Source: Panonychus citri (taxonomy: Eukaryota > Arthropoda > Arachnida > Trombidiformes > Tetranychidae). From it: DNA of 64,000 bases. The notes beneath the pieces are model-generated. The model saw only the letters and a program-made list of their open reading frames with translations. It ran no database searches and was not told the DNA's origin. Each line of letters starts with the position of its first letter. Position 1 is the first letter of the stretch. Positions 52,417 to 61,700 of this stretch are shown in pieces. The position numbers and the translations under genes were made by a program. The DNA is taken from assembly GCF_014898815.1 (NCBI RefSeq), contig NW_026515545.1, positions 1,116,001 through 1,180,000 of the forward strand, given 5' to 3'.

Positions 52417-53168
52417 AAAACTTTAACTTTAATATTTGTCATTCTTGATTGTTGACTTAATTGCTTTTGTTTACCAATTTCACTTTAATCATTTTCCAAA
52501 ACTTGATTGTTGATCATAATAATTTAATTACATTCATGATGATCAAATTTTTTGATGATTGTCACAAACTTTTCAACTTTCAATTCAAGTTTAAAAAAAG
52601 GTAAACAAGTTAACAAATTTTAATTAAAATGTAATCAAAAAGTTGATCCAATTGATTAACTTAATTGACAGGTTAATGTCACAAAAATGAAAAACTATTA
52701 ATAATTAAATCAAATTTAATCAATGAAAAATTTAAACTCTATTTTCCGATTGATTGGGATGAAAATTGTTGATTAGTTAAACTGGAAGCAATTTGATTAG
52801 CTGTTGGAATTGCAATTTAAATTGGCTAATTAGATAATTGATTGTCAAGATAATCACATTAATCTTTTAGCTAAGATTAATTTTTTTCCTAATCAATTCT
52901 GATCAAATTATCTTACCAATGAAGGTGAATTGTAATGATCAACATTATGTCAGTAATCAAATTGGTTAACTAATTGTAAGTTTTTTGAGTTAAATGATTG
53001 GATAAAAAGGTTAATCAGTAAGATGATGGTTATGATTATTTTTGATCAACAATTAAAACAAAATCAACGGTTTCCAAGATGAAAGGGTTAATATTTAATC
53101 AACAATCAGTGGAGAGGGACAATTTTTAACGTGGTGACAATTAAGTGCGATTGTTAATTGTTGACAAA
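52417..53168. other. AT-rich spacer upstream of the UGT tandem
   Basis: No gene seen; dense in CAATTAA/TTAATTG-like words. Presumed promoter region of the first UGT gene. Confidence 0.45.
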
Positions 53169-54558
53169 ATGGCTCGAGCACCGCCAAAGATTTTACTCAT
53201 TTCACTTGATGGGTAAGTTAATTGTTTCATTTTCCAATATTCACTAATCATTTATGGTTAATTGTTAATTTTTTTCTTCTCTTTCAAGAACTGATTATGT
53301 TGGATCGATTCTTAATATCGCCACAATTTTACATAGTCGTGGGAACGATGTTTATGTTACTAATAGACGGAAACATCAGTTCGCAGCGGAAGCTATTGGA
53401 CTTAAATTTATCGCTTTTGAAGAAATCGATCCAAATTATGGCGAGTTAATCGGCGATGTGGTTATCCCTTGTATGACCCGATCAATGACCAAGGTCAATA
53501 TGCCGCCATTGGAAAGGTTAAATAGTTGGTCAGGTGAAGATACTCAAATTTTGGTCGCTCTTTTAAGAGAGCTCGTTGTAATCGATAGACTGTTGCGATC
53601 ATTGGCCGTCGATTTGAAGCCTGATCTTATTATTGGTGACACAATTTATCCTCCGGCCTTTTTTATGGAAGACAGAATTCCCTGTATTCCAGTTTATTCA
53701 GTGAACCCGCTTGGACTTTACGTCAAGTATGGACTTCTATCGGGAACTGGATTTTCAGTCCATGGGGACAGAAGTTTATGGGAAAAATATCGAGAAAAAG
53801 AGAAAGTGATCAACGAACGTATTTGCGGTCATTTTAACGAATGGTATTCGAATTTTGGATTTCAAGTGACCGATATGAATTTACATCGCACTTTTGCTAA
53901 ACACTTTGGTATTTACATTTATCCAGAGGTCTTAGATTACACTGACCTTGGTCCGACTCCAACTAATTGGGTTCGACTTGATCCAATTATGCGAAAATCT
54001 AGTGGACGTCGATTCCGAATGCCCGAAAAATTGGCCAAAAAACCCGGTGCTTTGATCTACCTGTGTATCGGTACTGCGACCAGAGTTCATGTCGCTATAA
54101 TGAATCGTTTAATCAACACTTTCGGTAAAAGTAAACATCGTTTCATCGTTTACAAAGGTCCATATGGAAGCCAATTGACCTTACCTGATAATATGTGGGG
54201 TAAAAATGATCTTGACGAAGTTGCTGTTATGTCGGCTGTCGATCTGATTATCTCTCATGGTCACAATGAAATGATCTATGAGGGTTTGTACTTTGGTAAG
54301 CCGATGATGTTAATGCCGCTATTTTTCAATCAACTGGACAACGCTCAAAGGTTTGTGGACTTGAATCTTGGTGTTCGGGTTAATCCATTTGTTTACGACG
54401 AGGCGGAAATTCAGGTCAAAGTTGACAATTTACTTCAAGACGTTGATTTACACGCAAGAATTAAAAAATTTTCGAGAAAATTAAAATCGACACAAAATCA
54501 TCACAAAGTCGCAGAGATGATTGAACAAGTAGCTCGAACTGGAATTAGTCCCGTTTAA
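53169..54558 (+). CDS. UDP-glycosyltransferase-like protein, key motifs lost
   Basis: Member of the soluble bacterial-type UGT family (GT1, GT-B fold), tandem to the next gene. Exon 1 is 53169-53212 (44 nt, phase 2, donor GG|GTAAGT); exon 2 is 53289-54558; 437 residues, frame intact. No signal peptide or C-terminal membrane helix. Shared with the neighbour: GNDVYxTNRRKHQ, GTGFSVH, FGIYIYPE, NTFGKSKHRFIV, FGKPM and PLFFxQLDNAQR. Differences fall on functional sites. The acceptor-side IGHLN of the neighbour (His 18, the catalytic base position) reads TDYVG here. SMGSLGS reads CIGTATR. The donor-binding THGGNN reads SHGHNE. I infer a protein that has lost normal glycosyl transfer, or changed donor and mechanism, while remaining an intact gene. 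AATAAA at 54727 is a possible poly(A) signal. Confidence 0.9.
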
Positions 54559-55230
54559 TTTACTTTTTTTTTAATTTGCTTTTCTTAATTCGTTTCTTAA
54601 TCAAAATGCTTTTAATTTCTCTCAAAATTTAAGATTAAATTGTACAATTAAAGGACGATTATTATTGATTTGACTCTTGATGTACTCAAATTACTTTGAT
54701 TGAAAATAGTTTTTACCTTGGCTTAAAATAAATTACACTCAAGTTGATAAAATCACTTTGATCAATTAGCTAAATCAACAAATATTAAAGTTAATCAATT
54801 GTCAGGAAAATAATTGATTCAAAAATATTGAACATATTGATTGTTGAATAATCAGCAATTAACTTTGATTATTGATTTGTACTTAGACCAAATCAGATTA
54901 GAAACAGTTTAATCAATGTTTCTTTGAATCAAGATTAATTTAATACAGGAAAATTTATCCTTTTCTTGATTAATTCAATCTAATGGTTTATTTTGATCAG
55001 ATTGAATTATTGTTTCAAGTGCCTATTGTTTTAATTGTCACCACGATTATCACCTTTGGATGGGGGATTGATTATAATCAATTGAAAAATAGGTGTGACA
55101 ATATCAAAGTGGATACATTTTCCTTAATGAAGATTTACAATTAACAAAGATTTGTAATTAAGGTTAACCAGAGAAAGTTAATTACTGTCTTGAGCTAATA
55201 TAATAGTAATTGAAACAATTGTTGGTGAAA
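54559..55230. other. spacer between the two UGT genes
   Basis: No gene seen; AT-rich with CAATTA-like words. It separates head-to-tail UGT copies. Confidence 0.45.
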
Positions 55231-56666
55231 ATGGTTGATGGTCCAGTGAAAATTTTGTTAACTTCGGTTGATGCGTAAGTATAATGGTTAATTGTTTTCT
55301 CTTAATTGTAAATTACCGATGAAATGAATGGTCGAATTAATTAGTTCATCTTGGATCATTTTGATCGATTTTTTTGTCTAGAATCGGTCACTTGAATTCG
55401 GCTCTTGGTTTCGGTGAGGCTCTTCTTAAGCGTGGAAATGATGTTTACTTTACTAATCGGCGAAAACACCAACAGACAGTCGAGAAACGCGGTATTAAGT
55501 TTATCGCACTTGAAGATTTCGATGATTCTTTTACCGAGGCCAATTCGGAAGTTTTCTTGGGCTTCATTGTACAATTTATGTCGAAAATGGAATTGACCCC
55601 AATGGAGAGATTGGATACTTGGTCAGAAGCCGACAATGGTATGATAACAACTCTAATAGATGAGCTCAAGTTATTGGATAAAACATTGAGAAAGATTATC
55701 GATAACCTTAAACCCGACATTCTAATTGGTGATATAATCTTTTCAATCCCGCTTTTCGTTCAAAGTCCAATTCCGTGTATTCCTCTTTTCTCCGCTAATC
55801 CAGTCAGCATCTTCTATGAGTACGGTTTACCTGCTGGAACTGGATTCTCAGTTCATAGTGACAAAAGTCTATGGAAACAATATCATGATAAAGAACTTGC
55901 TCTCCACCAGCAAATAATAACACAATTTGACGATTGGTTCCATTCTTTTGGCCTCGAGGCTCCAAACATGTTCGCTTTCCGAGCATTTGCCAAATATTTT
56001 GGAATTTACATCTATCCCGAAGCTTTAGATTATACTGATCTTGGTCCACCGCCTAAAAATTGGATTCGAATGGACTTTTCAATACGAGAAGCCGATAATT
56101 CAACGTTTGTTTTACCAGAATCGCTCACCAATAGATCAGGAAAATTAATTTATCTCTCAATGGGTTCACTTGGTTCAGCTCATATCGAGCTAATGAAAAA
56201 ATTGTTAAACACTTTTGGTAAGAGTAAACATCGTTTCATTGTATCAAAAGGACCTCGAGGTGACCAATTGACTTTATCTGAAAATATGTGGGGTGATAAT
56301 TATGTCAATCAAATTGCCATTTTACCAAAAGTTGATTTGGTAATTACTCACGGAGGTAACAATACAATTGTTGAGACTCTTTATTTTGGTAAACCAATGA
56401 TTGTGATGCCGCTGTTTTTTGATCAACTGGATAATGCTCAGCGTATAGATGATTTAAAGCTTGGCTATCGAGTTGAACCATTTCGATATGATGAGAATGA
56501 TATCCATAAAATGGTTGACAATCTATTGGAAGATATTGATTTACATGAAAGAGTTAAAAAGATATCACAACAATTAAGATCTTCTGTAAGCCGAGAAAAG
56601 GTAACAGAGATGGTTGAAGAAACAGCGAGAACCAAGCAAACACCCAAGAATTTAAATCTAAACTAG
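55231..56666 (+). CDS. UDP-glycosyltransferase, soluble bacterial-type
   Basis: Predicted to move a sugar from a UDP-sugar to small hydrophobic acceptors (detoxification is the usual role of the family in spider mites). Exon 1 is 55231-55274 (44 nt, phase 2, donor GC|GTAAGT) and exon 2 is 55382-56666; 442 residues. The intron falls just before the acceptor-site GHLNSALG, with catalytic-type His 18. C-terminal donor site: SMGSLGS, NTFGKSKHRFIV, ITHGGNNTIVE and PLFFDQLDNAQR. No signal peptide and no C-terminal transmembrane anchor, unlike endoplasmic-reticulum UGTs of other animals; resembles bacterial macrolide-type glycosyltransferases. Exon 1 length, intron position and phase are identical to the upstream gene, so the pair arose by tandem duplication after the intron was in place. 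Poly(A) signal AATAAA at 56709. Acceptor unknown. Confidence 0.94.
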
Positions 56667-56708
56667 AAAATTCTCCAAACAATCAAATCAATAACACGAA
56701 CAATTAAA

Positions 56709-56714
56709 AATAAA
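56709..56714 (+). terminator. poly(A) signal of the second UGT gene
   Basis: AATAAA 43 bases after the stop codon. Confidence 0.4.
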
Positions 56715-56948
56715 ATTAATCAATTAATCAACAAACTCATTCATTTAATTTAATTTGATTCAAATTTTGGGTTGACTATTATTCGAGAAACTTTCGTGAA
56801 AATAGCCCAAAGTGTCTAAACTAAGAGCAAAATCTAAAAAGCGATCATATTTTTTGTTGTCAACATTTTGTTTTTTCTTAATCACTTTTGACTTATTGGT
56901 ATTTAAATTTGTAATTACAATTTTTTTCTTCTTCTTTTCTACTTAAAC

Positions 56949-57968
56949 ATGGATGCTAAAATATTACCAATTCGCTGTAAAACTAAGACTGGAATCGTTA
57001 GTTTAAATTACCTGACTGAAGAAAGTACAATAGGAGACCTAAAAGAAGCCGTATTACAATTAACCAAAATTTCACCGGAAAGATTGAGAATTCGTCGTGG
57101 TTACCCTCCAGTTACAGTTAATTTAGAAAATAATTCTTCTAAAATACTTGATGTTCTATCTTCACCCAAAGAGATTATAATAATTGAAGAGATAAATATA
57201 AGTGAACATTTATCTTCTTCTTCTTCTTCCTCTTCCTCTTCCGTAACGATGCCACCACCGTCCACCTTAAGATCATCACCTCAACCCTCAACTTCATTTA
57301 AATCATCAACTTGCTCCATTAAACCGAAAGAATCAATTAACAAATCTGAATCATCTAAAGGTGTCTTATTGCGAAGAGTTGTACCTGCAAACAATTCGTG
57401 TCTCTTTACAAGTATCAATTTCTGCTTAACCAATGGTCGATACGAGGAAAGTTCTGGAACCTCATTGAGAAAGATAATCGCTAATACGGTTGCCGGTGAT
57501 CCAATATTCTATAATGAAGCTTTTCTAGGTAAATCAAATTCGGATTATGTCAAATGGATTTTAAATGATAACCATTGGGGTGGTGCTATTGAAATTTCTA
57601 TTCTCTCAAATCATTATTCTATTGAGATTGTTGTTGTTGATACACAAAATACTAGACTAAATCGTTTCGGTGAAGACAGAGATTATTCAAATAGAATTTT
57701 GATTATTTACGATGGAATTCATTATGATCCATTAATGTTCGAACCTGTTGATCGTGTTAACCGAATGGTCACAATTTTCCCGATTACCGATGATTTTATA
57801 CTTTCTATGGCATTAGAATTGGCCAGTGAGGCCAAAGCTAGTCGACAATTTACCGATGTTCAAAATTTTACTCTCAAATGTTTAACTTGTAATACTGGTC
57901 TTCAAGGGCAAATCGGTGCTCGACAACACGCCATGGAAACTGGTCACATCAATTTCGGAGAAATTTAA
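56949..57968 (+). CDS. YOD1: OTU-family deubiquitinase YOD1/OTU1
   Basis: Cysteine protease that trims ubiquitin chains and works with p97/VCP in ER-associated degradation and membrane quality control. Single exon, 339 residues (human protein about 348). Order: N-terminal UBX-like domain (residues 1-80, contains RIRRGYPP); poly-Ser linker (about 92-100); OTU domain from about 137 with VVPANNSCLF, where Cys 151 is the nucleophile; NDNHWGGAIEISILS; YDGIHYDPL with the catalytic His; and a C-terminal C2H2-type finger (LKCLTC...GARQHAMETGH) typical of YOD1. Oddity: the residue three before the Cys is Asn 148, where human YOD1 has Asp (ADNSC), a position annotated as part of the active site. The gene is convergent with centrin. 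Confidence 0.95.
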   Translation: MDAKILPIRCKTKTGIVSLNYLTEESTIGDLKEAVLQLTKISPERLRIRRGYPPVTVNLENNSSKILDVLSSPKEIIIIEEINISEHLSSSSSSSSSSVTMPPPSTLRSSPQPSTSFKSSTCSIKPKESINKSESSKGVLLRRVVPANNSCLFTSINFCLTNGRYEESSGTSLRKIIANTVAGDPIFYNEAFLGKSNSDYVKWILNDNHWGGAIEISILSNHYSIEIVVVDTQNTRLNRFGEDRDYSNRILIIYDGIHYDPLMFEPVDRVNRMVTIFPITDDFILSMALELASEAKASRQFTDVQNFTLKCLTCNTGLQGQIGARQHAMETGHINFGEI

Positions 57969-58591
57969 ACTTTCCCGTTGCCGATTAATTTTCATTATTC
58001 CCTCTCGGTTTCTCACCTTAAAATGCCTTTCTAATCATCCCTAACAATTATATAATCTCTTGCGATTATTACTATTATTATTATTTGATTATTTGTTTTC
58101 TTTTTGTTTCCATTACAAAATCAAAACTCACATAATTATAATTAACTCTTTATATTGTTTTTTCCTTTTTTTTTTGATTGAGTTTTAATTGTTATTATCT
58201 CAATCAATTATCATCGTCAATTGAAATATTATTACAATACATCAAATGCAAACTTATTTATTTTATATATATAATGGATTTTAACAAGAATATCAAATGG
58301 ATACAATCATTTGGCAATTAAAGGTTATGAACACACAAGAGATTACATGAGAATCAAGTTAAACATGGAAATTAAATTGGAAACAAAGGTGATACAATTA
58401 AATATCCAATTTTCTTTGGTCAATATGGTTAAGCTTTTCAACGTTTAACAATAATTGTTGTTGAACATAAAAATCGACGATTGAGACAAAAGCGATGGAA
58501 CAATTAAAAATATATTGATTGATTGAGTCAATATTAAGTAGAAGCAGATAAATATATTCATAGAGAGAGATGTTAATTAATTGATTGTCAA
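57969..58591. other. convergent spacer between YOD1 and centrin
   Basis: 3' flanks of two convergent genes; AT-rich, no coding sequence seen. Confidence 0.5.
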
Positions 58592-59104
58592 TTAATAGAG
58601 ACAAGTTTTCTTCATGATTCTGAGAAACTCTTCCTTGTCAACATAACCATTTTCATCTCGATCTGCTTCAAGAATCATTTCTCGAAGCTCATCATCACTT
58701 ATATTTTCACCCAATTCCTGGGAGACCTTTTTCAGATCTTCGAATCGTATTTTACCAGAATCGGTTAAATCAAACAATTGGAAGGCTTTAATTATCTCAT
58801 CATTAATGTCTTTCTCCATCATTTTTCGAGTCATCAAATTATAGAAATCATCATAACCAACCAATCCTTTGCCTTCTTTAACGAATTCAGCAGTGATCTT
58901 TTTAATCTCTTCCTTTTTTGGCTCAAATCCAAGAGCTCTCATGGCTAATTTCAAATTGATTATCTCGATGGTTCCTTTATTATCACGATCAAACAATTTA
59001 AAAGCTTCTTTAATATCTTGACGAACTTCATCAGAAATGGAATCCATTTTATCACCTGATTTACCACTTGTTCCACTTCCTTTTGAACGTTTTCTTTCCT
59101 CCAT
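58592..59104 (-). CDS. centrin
   Basis: Small EF-hand protein of centrioles and basal bodies; vertebrate centrin-2 also acts in nucleotide excision repair and mRNA export. ATG at 59104 gives 170 residues, the usual length, with a basic, Ser/Gly-rich N-terminal 20 residues. ALGFEPKKEEIKK is the centrin hallmark. Four EF-hand units: loop 1 at 39-50 (DRDNKGTIEIIN) ends in Asn rather than Glu; loop 2 (about 76-87) is degenerate; loop 3 at 112-123 ends in Asp after a non-standard start; loop 4 at 148-159 (DRDENGYVDKEE) is canonical. So only the last loop is a confident calcium site. The sequence just upstream of the ATG ends TTTTCAG, so an upstream non-coding exon is possible. Confidence 0.95.
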   Translation of the reverse strand: MEERKRSKGSGTSGKSGDKMDSISDEVRQDIKEAFKLFDRDNKGTIEIINLKLAMRALGFEPKKEEIKKITAEFVKEGKGLVGYDDFYNLMTRKMMEKDINDEIIKAFQLFDLTDSGKIRFEDLKKVSQELGENISDDELREMILEADRDENGYVDKEEFLRIMKKTCLY

Positions 59105-59627
59105 TGGGCTGAAAACTGAATCACAATTAAGAAACAATTAATCTAACTTGCAATTTAACCAAAAACAATCAAATTAACAACAATTTAAATTGACATTTAA
59201 AAATGGAAATGTTTACAATTCAATTCTCAATGTTTACAAACGAAGATCCAAATATCGGGTACAAGAATATCGGATATTTTTTTAGATACACAAGCGAGTC
59301 GAAACACTGACGACTGACTCGTAAGTTTTTTCGACTCACTCGGCTCTAAGTCGACTCATCAACTAAATCGAAGTCGATGCTTCATCGATTCACTTGTCAT
59401 CTAAATTGCAGCAATTAATTGAATCCAAACAGAAAAAAAGTTTTGCATAAGTCTCGTAGTACGAGGCTCGTACAAACATTTCTCTTTGAAAACTGCATTT
59501 TCAGTTTTCTTTGGGGCTAACTGAAACTTTTTATTCTAAAGTCAAAATCAGAAAATCTATCAGTTGGTACACTTGACTGGACGATATGACTCTAAATTCA
59601 ACTTCATTTTGCTCGACTCAAAGTCGA
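59105..59627. other. spacer with clustered GTCGA/GAGTC words
   Basis: No gene. Between 59290 and 59400, and again near 59610-59630, the words GAGTC, GACTC and GTCGA occur repeatedly on both strands (for example AAGTCGACTC twice-like), unusual in this AT-rich DNA. It lies between centrin (5' side) and the ELOVL-like gene (3' side). Confidence 0.5.
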
Positions 59628-60167
59628 CTATAATATCGATAAAATGTCATCGGTAAAGGGTAGAAATAGGAATGAGCCTCTAGCGTACATGCGAAGGCCA
59701 AAGTAAACAACTAAAATGAGACAAGAGTTTCTCAGGGCATGAAGGATCGGCTTTTGGCCTGGTTTAGCTCTTAAAATCATGACAAGAGTGGACATCATAT
59801 CGGCCATTTTCATCCACAGGTAAGTGTAACTAAGACGTAATAAAGTTTCCTCAATGAAAGCACCGTCTTTGGGCTCGGTACAAGCCCAACAAGTGACACC
59901 AAAATTTGTCAACCATCCGATAATTGGTATCGCAATACCGTAAACACCAAAGTTAAGTCCATTTAAGACCAACATCCAAGGTCGTAAATTGTATGACTTT
60001 CCCGTTGAACCTAAAATCGAACCTAATTTAGCAGCAATTAACAAATAGATTGACAAGAAAGTAGCAATGTGCCATTTTGGATGATTGATTAAAAAGTAAT
60101 CAGATACTCGAGGTTCATGATAACCTCCTGAGAAAAGATTCTCAATCTTATTGGTAATCACTTCCAT
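59628..60167 (-). CDS. truncated ELOVL-like protein without the histidine box
   Basis: Related to very-long-chain fatty acid elongases, which are ER membrane condensing enzymes. 179 residues from ATG 60167, single exon; full elongases are about 270-300. Collinear matches: HEPRVSDY near 18-24 (compare DPRVxDW), LRPWMLVLNGLNF near 61-73, and RLSYTYLWMKMADMMSTLVMILR at 111-133, which aligns with the segment carrying KxxELLDT in true elongases. The catalytic HVYHH box should follow; here it reads HALRN at 143-147, and the acidic residues of ELLDT are lost too. The alignment continues for about 20 residues (VYFGLRMYARGSF) and then the protein stops, lacking the last three helices. The frame itself is intact. 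Activity as an elongase is very unlikely; it is a degenerate copy or a repurposed small membrane protein. Confidence 0.75.
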   Translation of the reverse strand: MEVITNKIENLFSGGYHEPRVSDYFLINHPKWHIATFLSIYLLIAAKLGSILGSTGKSYNLRPWMLVLNGLNFGVYGIAIPIIGWLTNFGVTCWACTEPKDGAFIEETLLRLSYTYLWMKMADMMSTLVMILRAKPGQKPILHALRNSCLILVVYFGLRMYARGSFLFLPFTDDILSIL

Positions 60168-60485
60168 TGTTCAATAATAATAAAACACTAAATTAAACAA
60201 TTAATAAATTGTAAATTTACTTGACCATGTGTAGTAAAAGCGTATCTTTATCATCTTCATCTTCATCGTTTTAATCATTACTAATGATTCATTAGTGTTA
60301 TTTGATTGTTTTCATCTGCAATCATTACAAGGATGTGACTGTTATCATTTGATGTTGATTCATATCTTTTTCCTTTAATATTATTGGATTTTATTATTAT
60401 TATTATTGTACAAAAAACATTGTCTTAGTATTTTTAAACTCATCATGTGTGTTGGTGGGCTTTTTTTTGATTGAATTGGTTCAAT
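60168..60485. other. short spacer upstream of the ELOVL-like gene
   Basis: AT-rich; no gene seen. Contains an ATT repeat near 60392-60406. Confidence 0.4.
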
Positions 60486-61244
60486 TCAGGAGTTGATTAG
60501 TTGTGAGAAAAATGCTTCATTTGTTTCCCTTGAATTGAATAGTAGGTTGACAACATTATATTTTGCATTTTGCTTTTTCAATGCCCGATGTAGTTGGTGA
60601 GGTGATAAATTGTCAATGGTTTGTTGTTGATACCTGTATGATTTAGGGTCTACATGATGAATTGATGAAGGTTGTAGTATCAGTTGTTGTTGCTGTTGCT
60701 GTGATTGTTGTTGGTTTTGGTTTTGGTGTTGTTGCTGTTGTAATAGTAATTGATGATGAATGTGGTCTTGGTGATTGTGTTGTTGATGTTGTGATTGGCG
60801 TGAATGTTGACGTGATTGTTGTCGCGAATGTTGGGATAATATAGATGCTGATGTAGATGGTGAAATGGAAATTGATGCCGATGATGAAGATGAGGATGAA
60901 GTAGATGGTGTAGTTGTTGATGAGGAGTTAATCGGTGACTAGAATAGAGAGATTGAGAGAAACAAAAAGGAAGAACCAATTTAGTATGGAAAGAATAAAA
61001 CAAAAGAGGAGAATTTAATGAAAAGAATAGAAAATGTCATACCTACCACATTTCTGTAACGATTTATCTTGAAAAGAGCCCATTTTGCTCGCAATTCTTG
61101 TAATTCATCCTCATCTAAATACTCTATCCTATAATCTGTGATTCCACCATGAATTTTGGTTGCATGTCGAGAAAAATTGCGAGATGATTTATCCTCATGA
61201 TAGAAACACAAGTTACAAATTCTCATTGGCTTCCGATTGTCCAT
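60486..61244 (-). CDS. single zinc-finger protein with Ser/Gln-rich middle
   Basis: Family not recognised. Two exons on the minus strand: 61244-61047 (66 codons, donor GTG|GTAGGT) and 60938-60486 (acceptor TTCTAG), phase 0, giving 216 residues. Exon 1 begins MDNRKPMRICNLC and holds one C2H2/BED-like finger (CxxC, 13 residues, HxxxxH), then an acidic-to-basic helix-like segment (DEDELQELRAKW). Exon 2 begins with a Ser/Thr-rich block, then a Gln/His-rich tract of about 50 residues, and ends with a compact, mixed-composition segment (IDNLSPHQLHRALKKQN ... NEAFFSQLINS). The alternative donor GTATGA four bases on would bring an immediate stop, so GTAGGT is chosen. Probably nuclear. Divergent from TIMM22 with 456 bases between start codons. 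Confidence 0.7.
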
Positions 61245-61352
61245 ATTTGATTTGTTCCTTTAATACTAAAAAGTAAAGAAAATTAAATACCAATCGATTA
61301 TTATTTCTTATTACAACTCGAAACCTTTAACTGTAAACAATTCAAATTTGGA

Positions 61353-61610
61353 TAAGACTAAAGATTATGTCAGCTCAACATTTTCCATTTTCAGCTAATT
61401 CTTTTTTCGGCTTAAGGTTCGGTTTGATTTTATTAGGCCTCCGGGCCTTTCTGCGGCCATGATGACCCTTACTAGTGAAGATCTAACCTAACCAAATTTA
61501 AACAAACACAATTAACTGAACAATTAAGTCCATTTTCATATGTAGCTTGAACTTTAAGCCGAAAAAAAATCAGCTCAAAGTGAAAATGTTGAGCTGACAT
61601 TTGAGTCTTA
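61353..61610. mobile_element. MITE-like element with about 60-bp terminal inverted repeats
   Basis: The left arm 61353-61420 and the right arm 61549-61610 are inverted copies with small indels: both read TAAGACT, then ATGTCAGCTCAACATTTTC, then a T-run with CGGCTTAA and GTTC. The 130-base interior is non-coding and has a GC-rich knot (AGGCCTCCGGGCC near 61436). Total about 258 bp. No clear target-site duplication is visible; the outer GG and the TA at the tips could belong to the element or to a TA target. It sits in the shared 5' region of the divergent zinc-finger and TIMM22 genes. Confidence 0.65.
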
Positions 61611-61700
61611 GCCACATTTTTTGTTTCCAAATCAAAACAAATGATTTCCTCTTAATTTTTTAATTGTATTAATCAATTTGCTCTTTTAATTAATGTTACA

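Noticed and set aside
53169..56666. UGT tandem as bacterial contamination
   Set aside because: Both genes contain GT-AG introns, mite-like codon use and are flanked by clearly animal genes on the same sequence.
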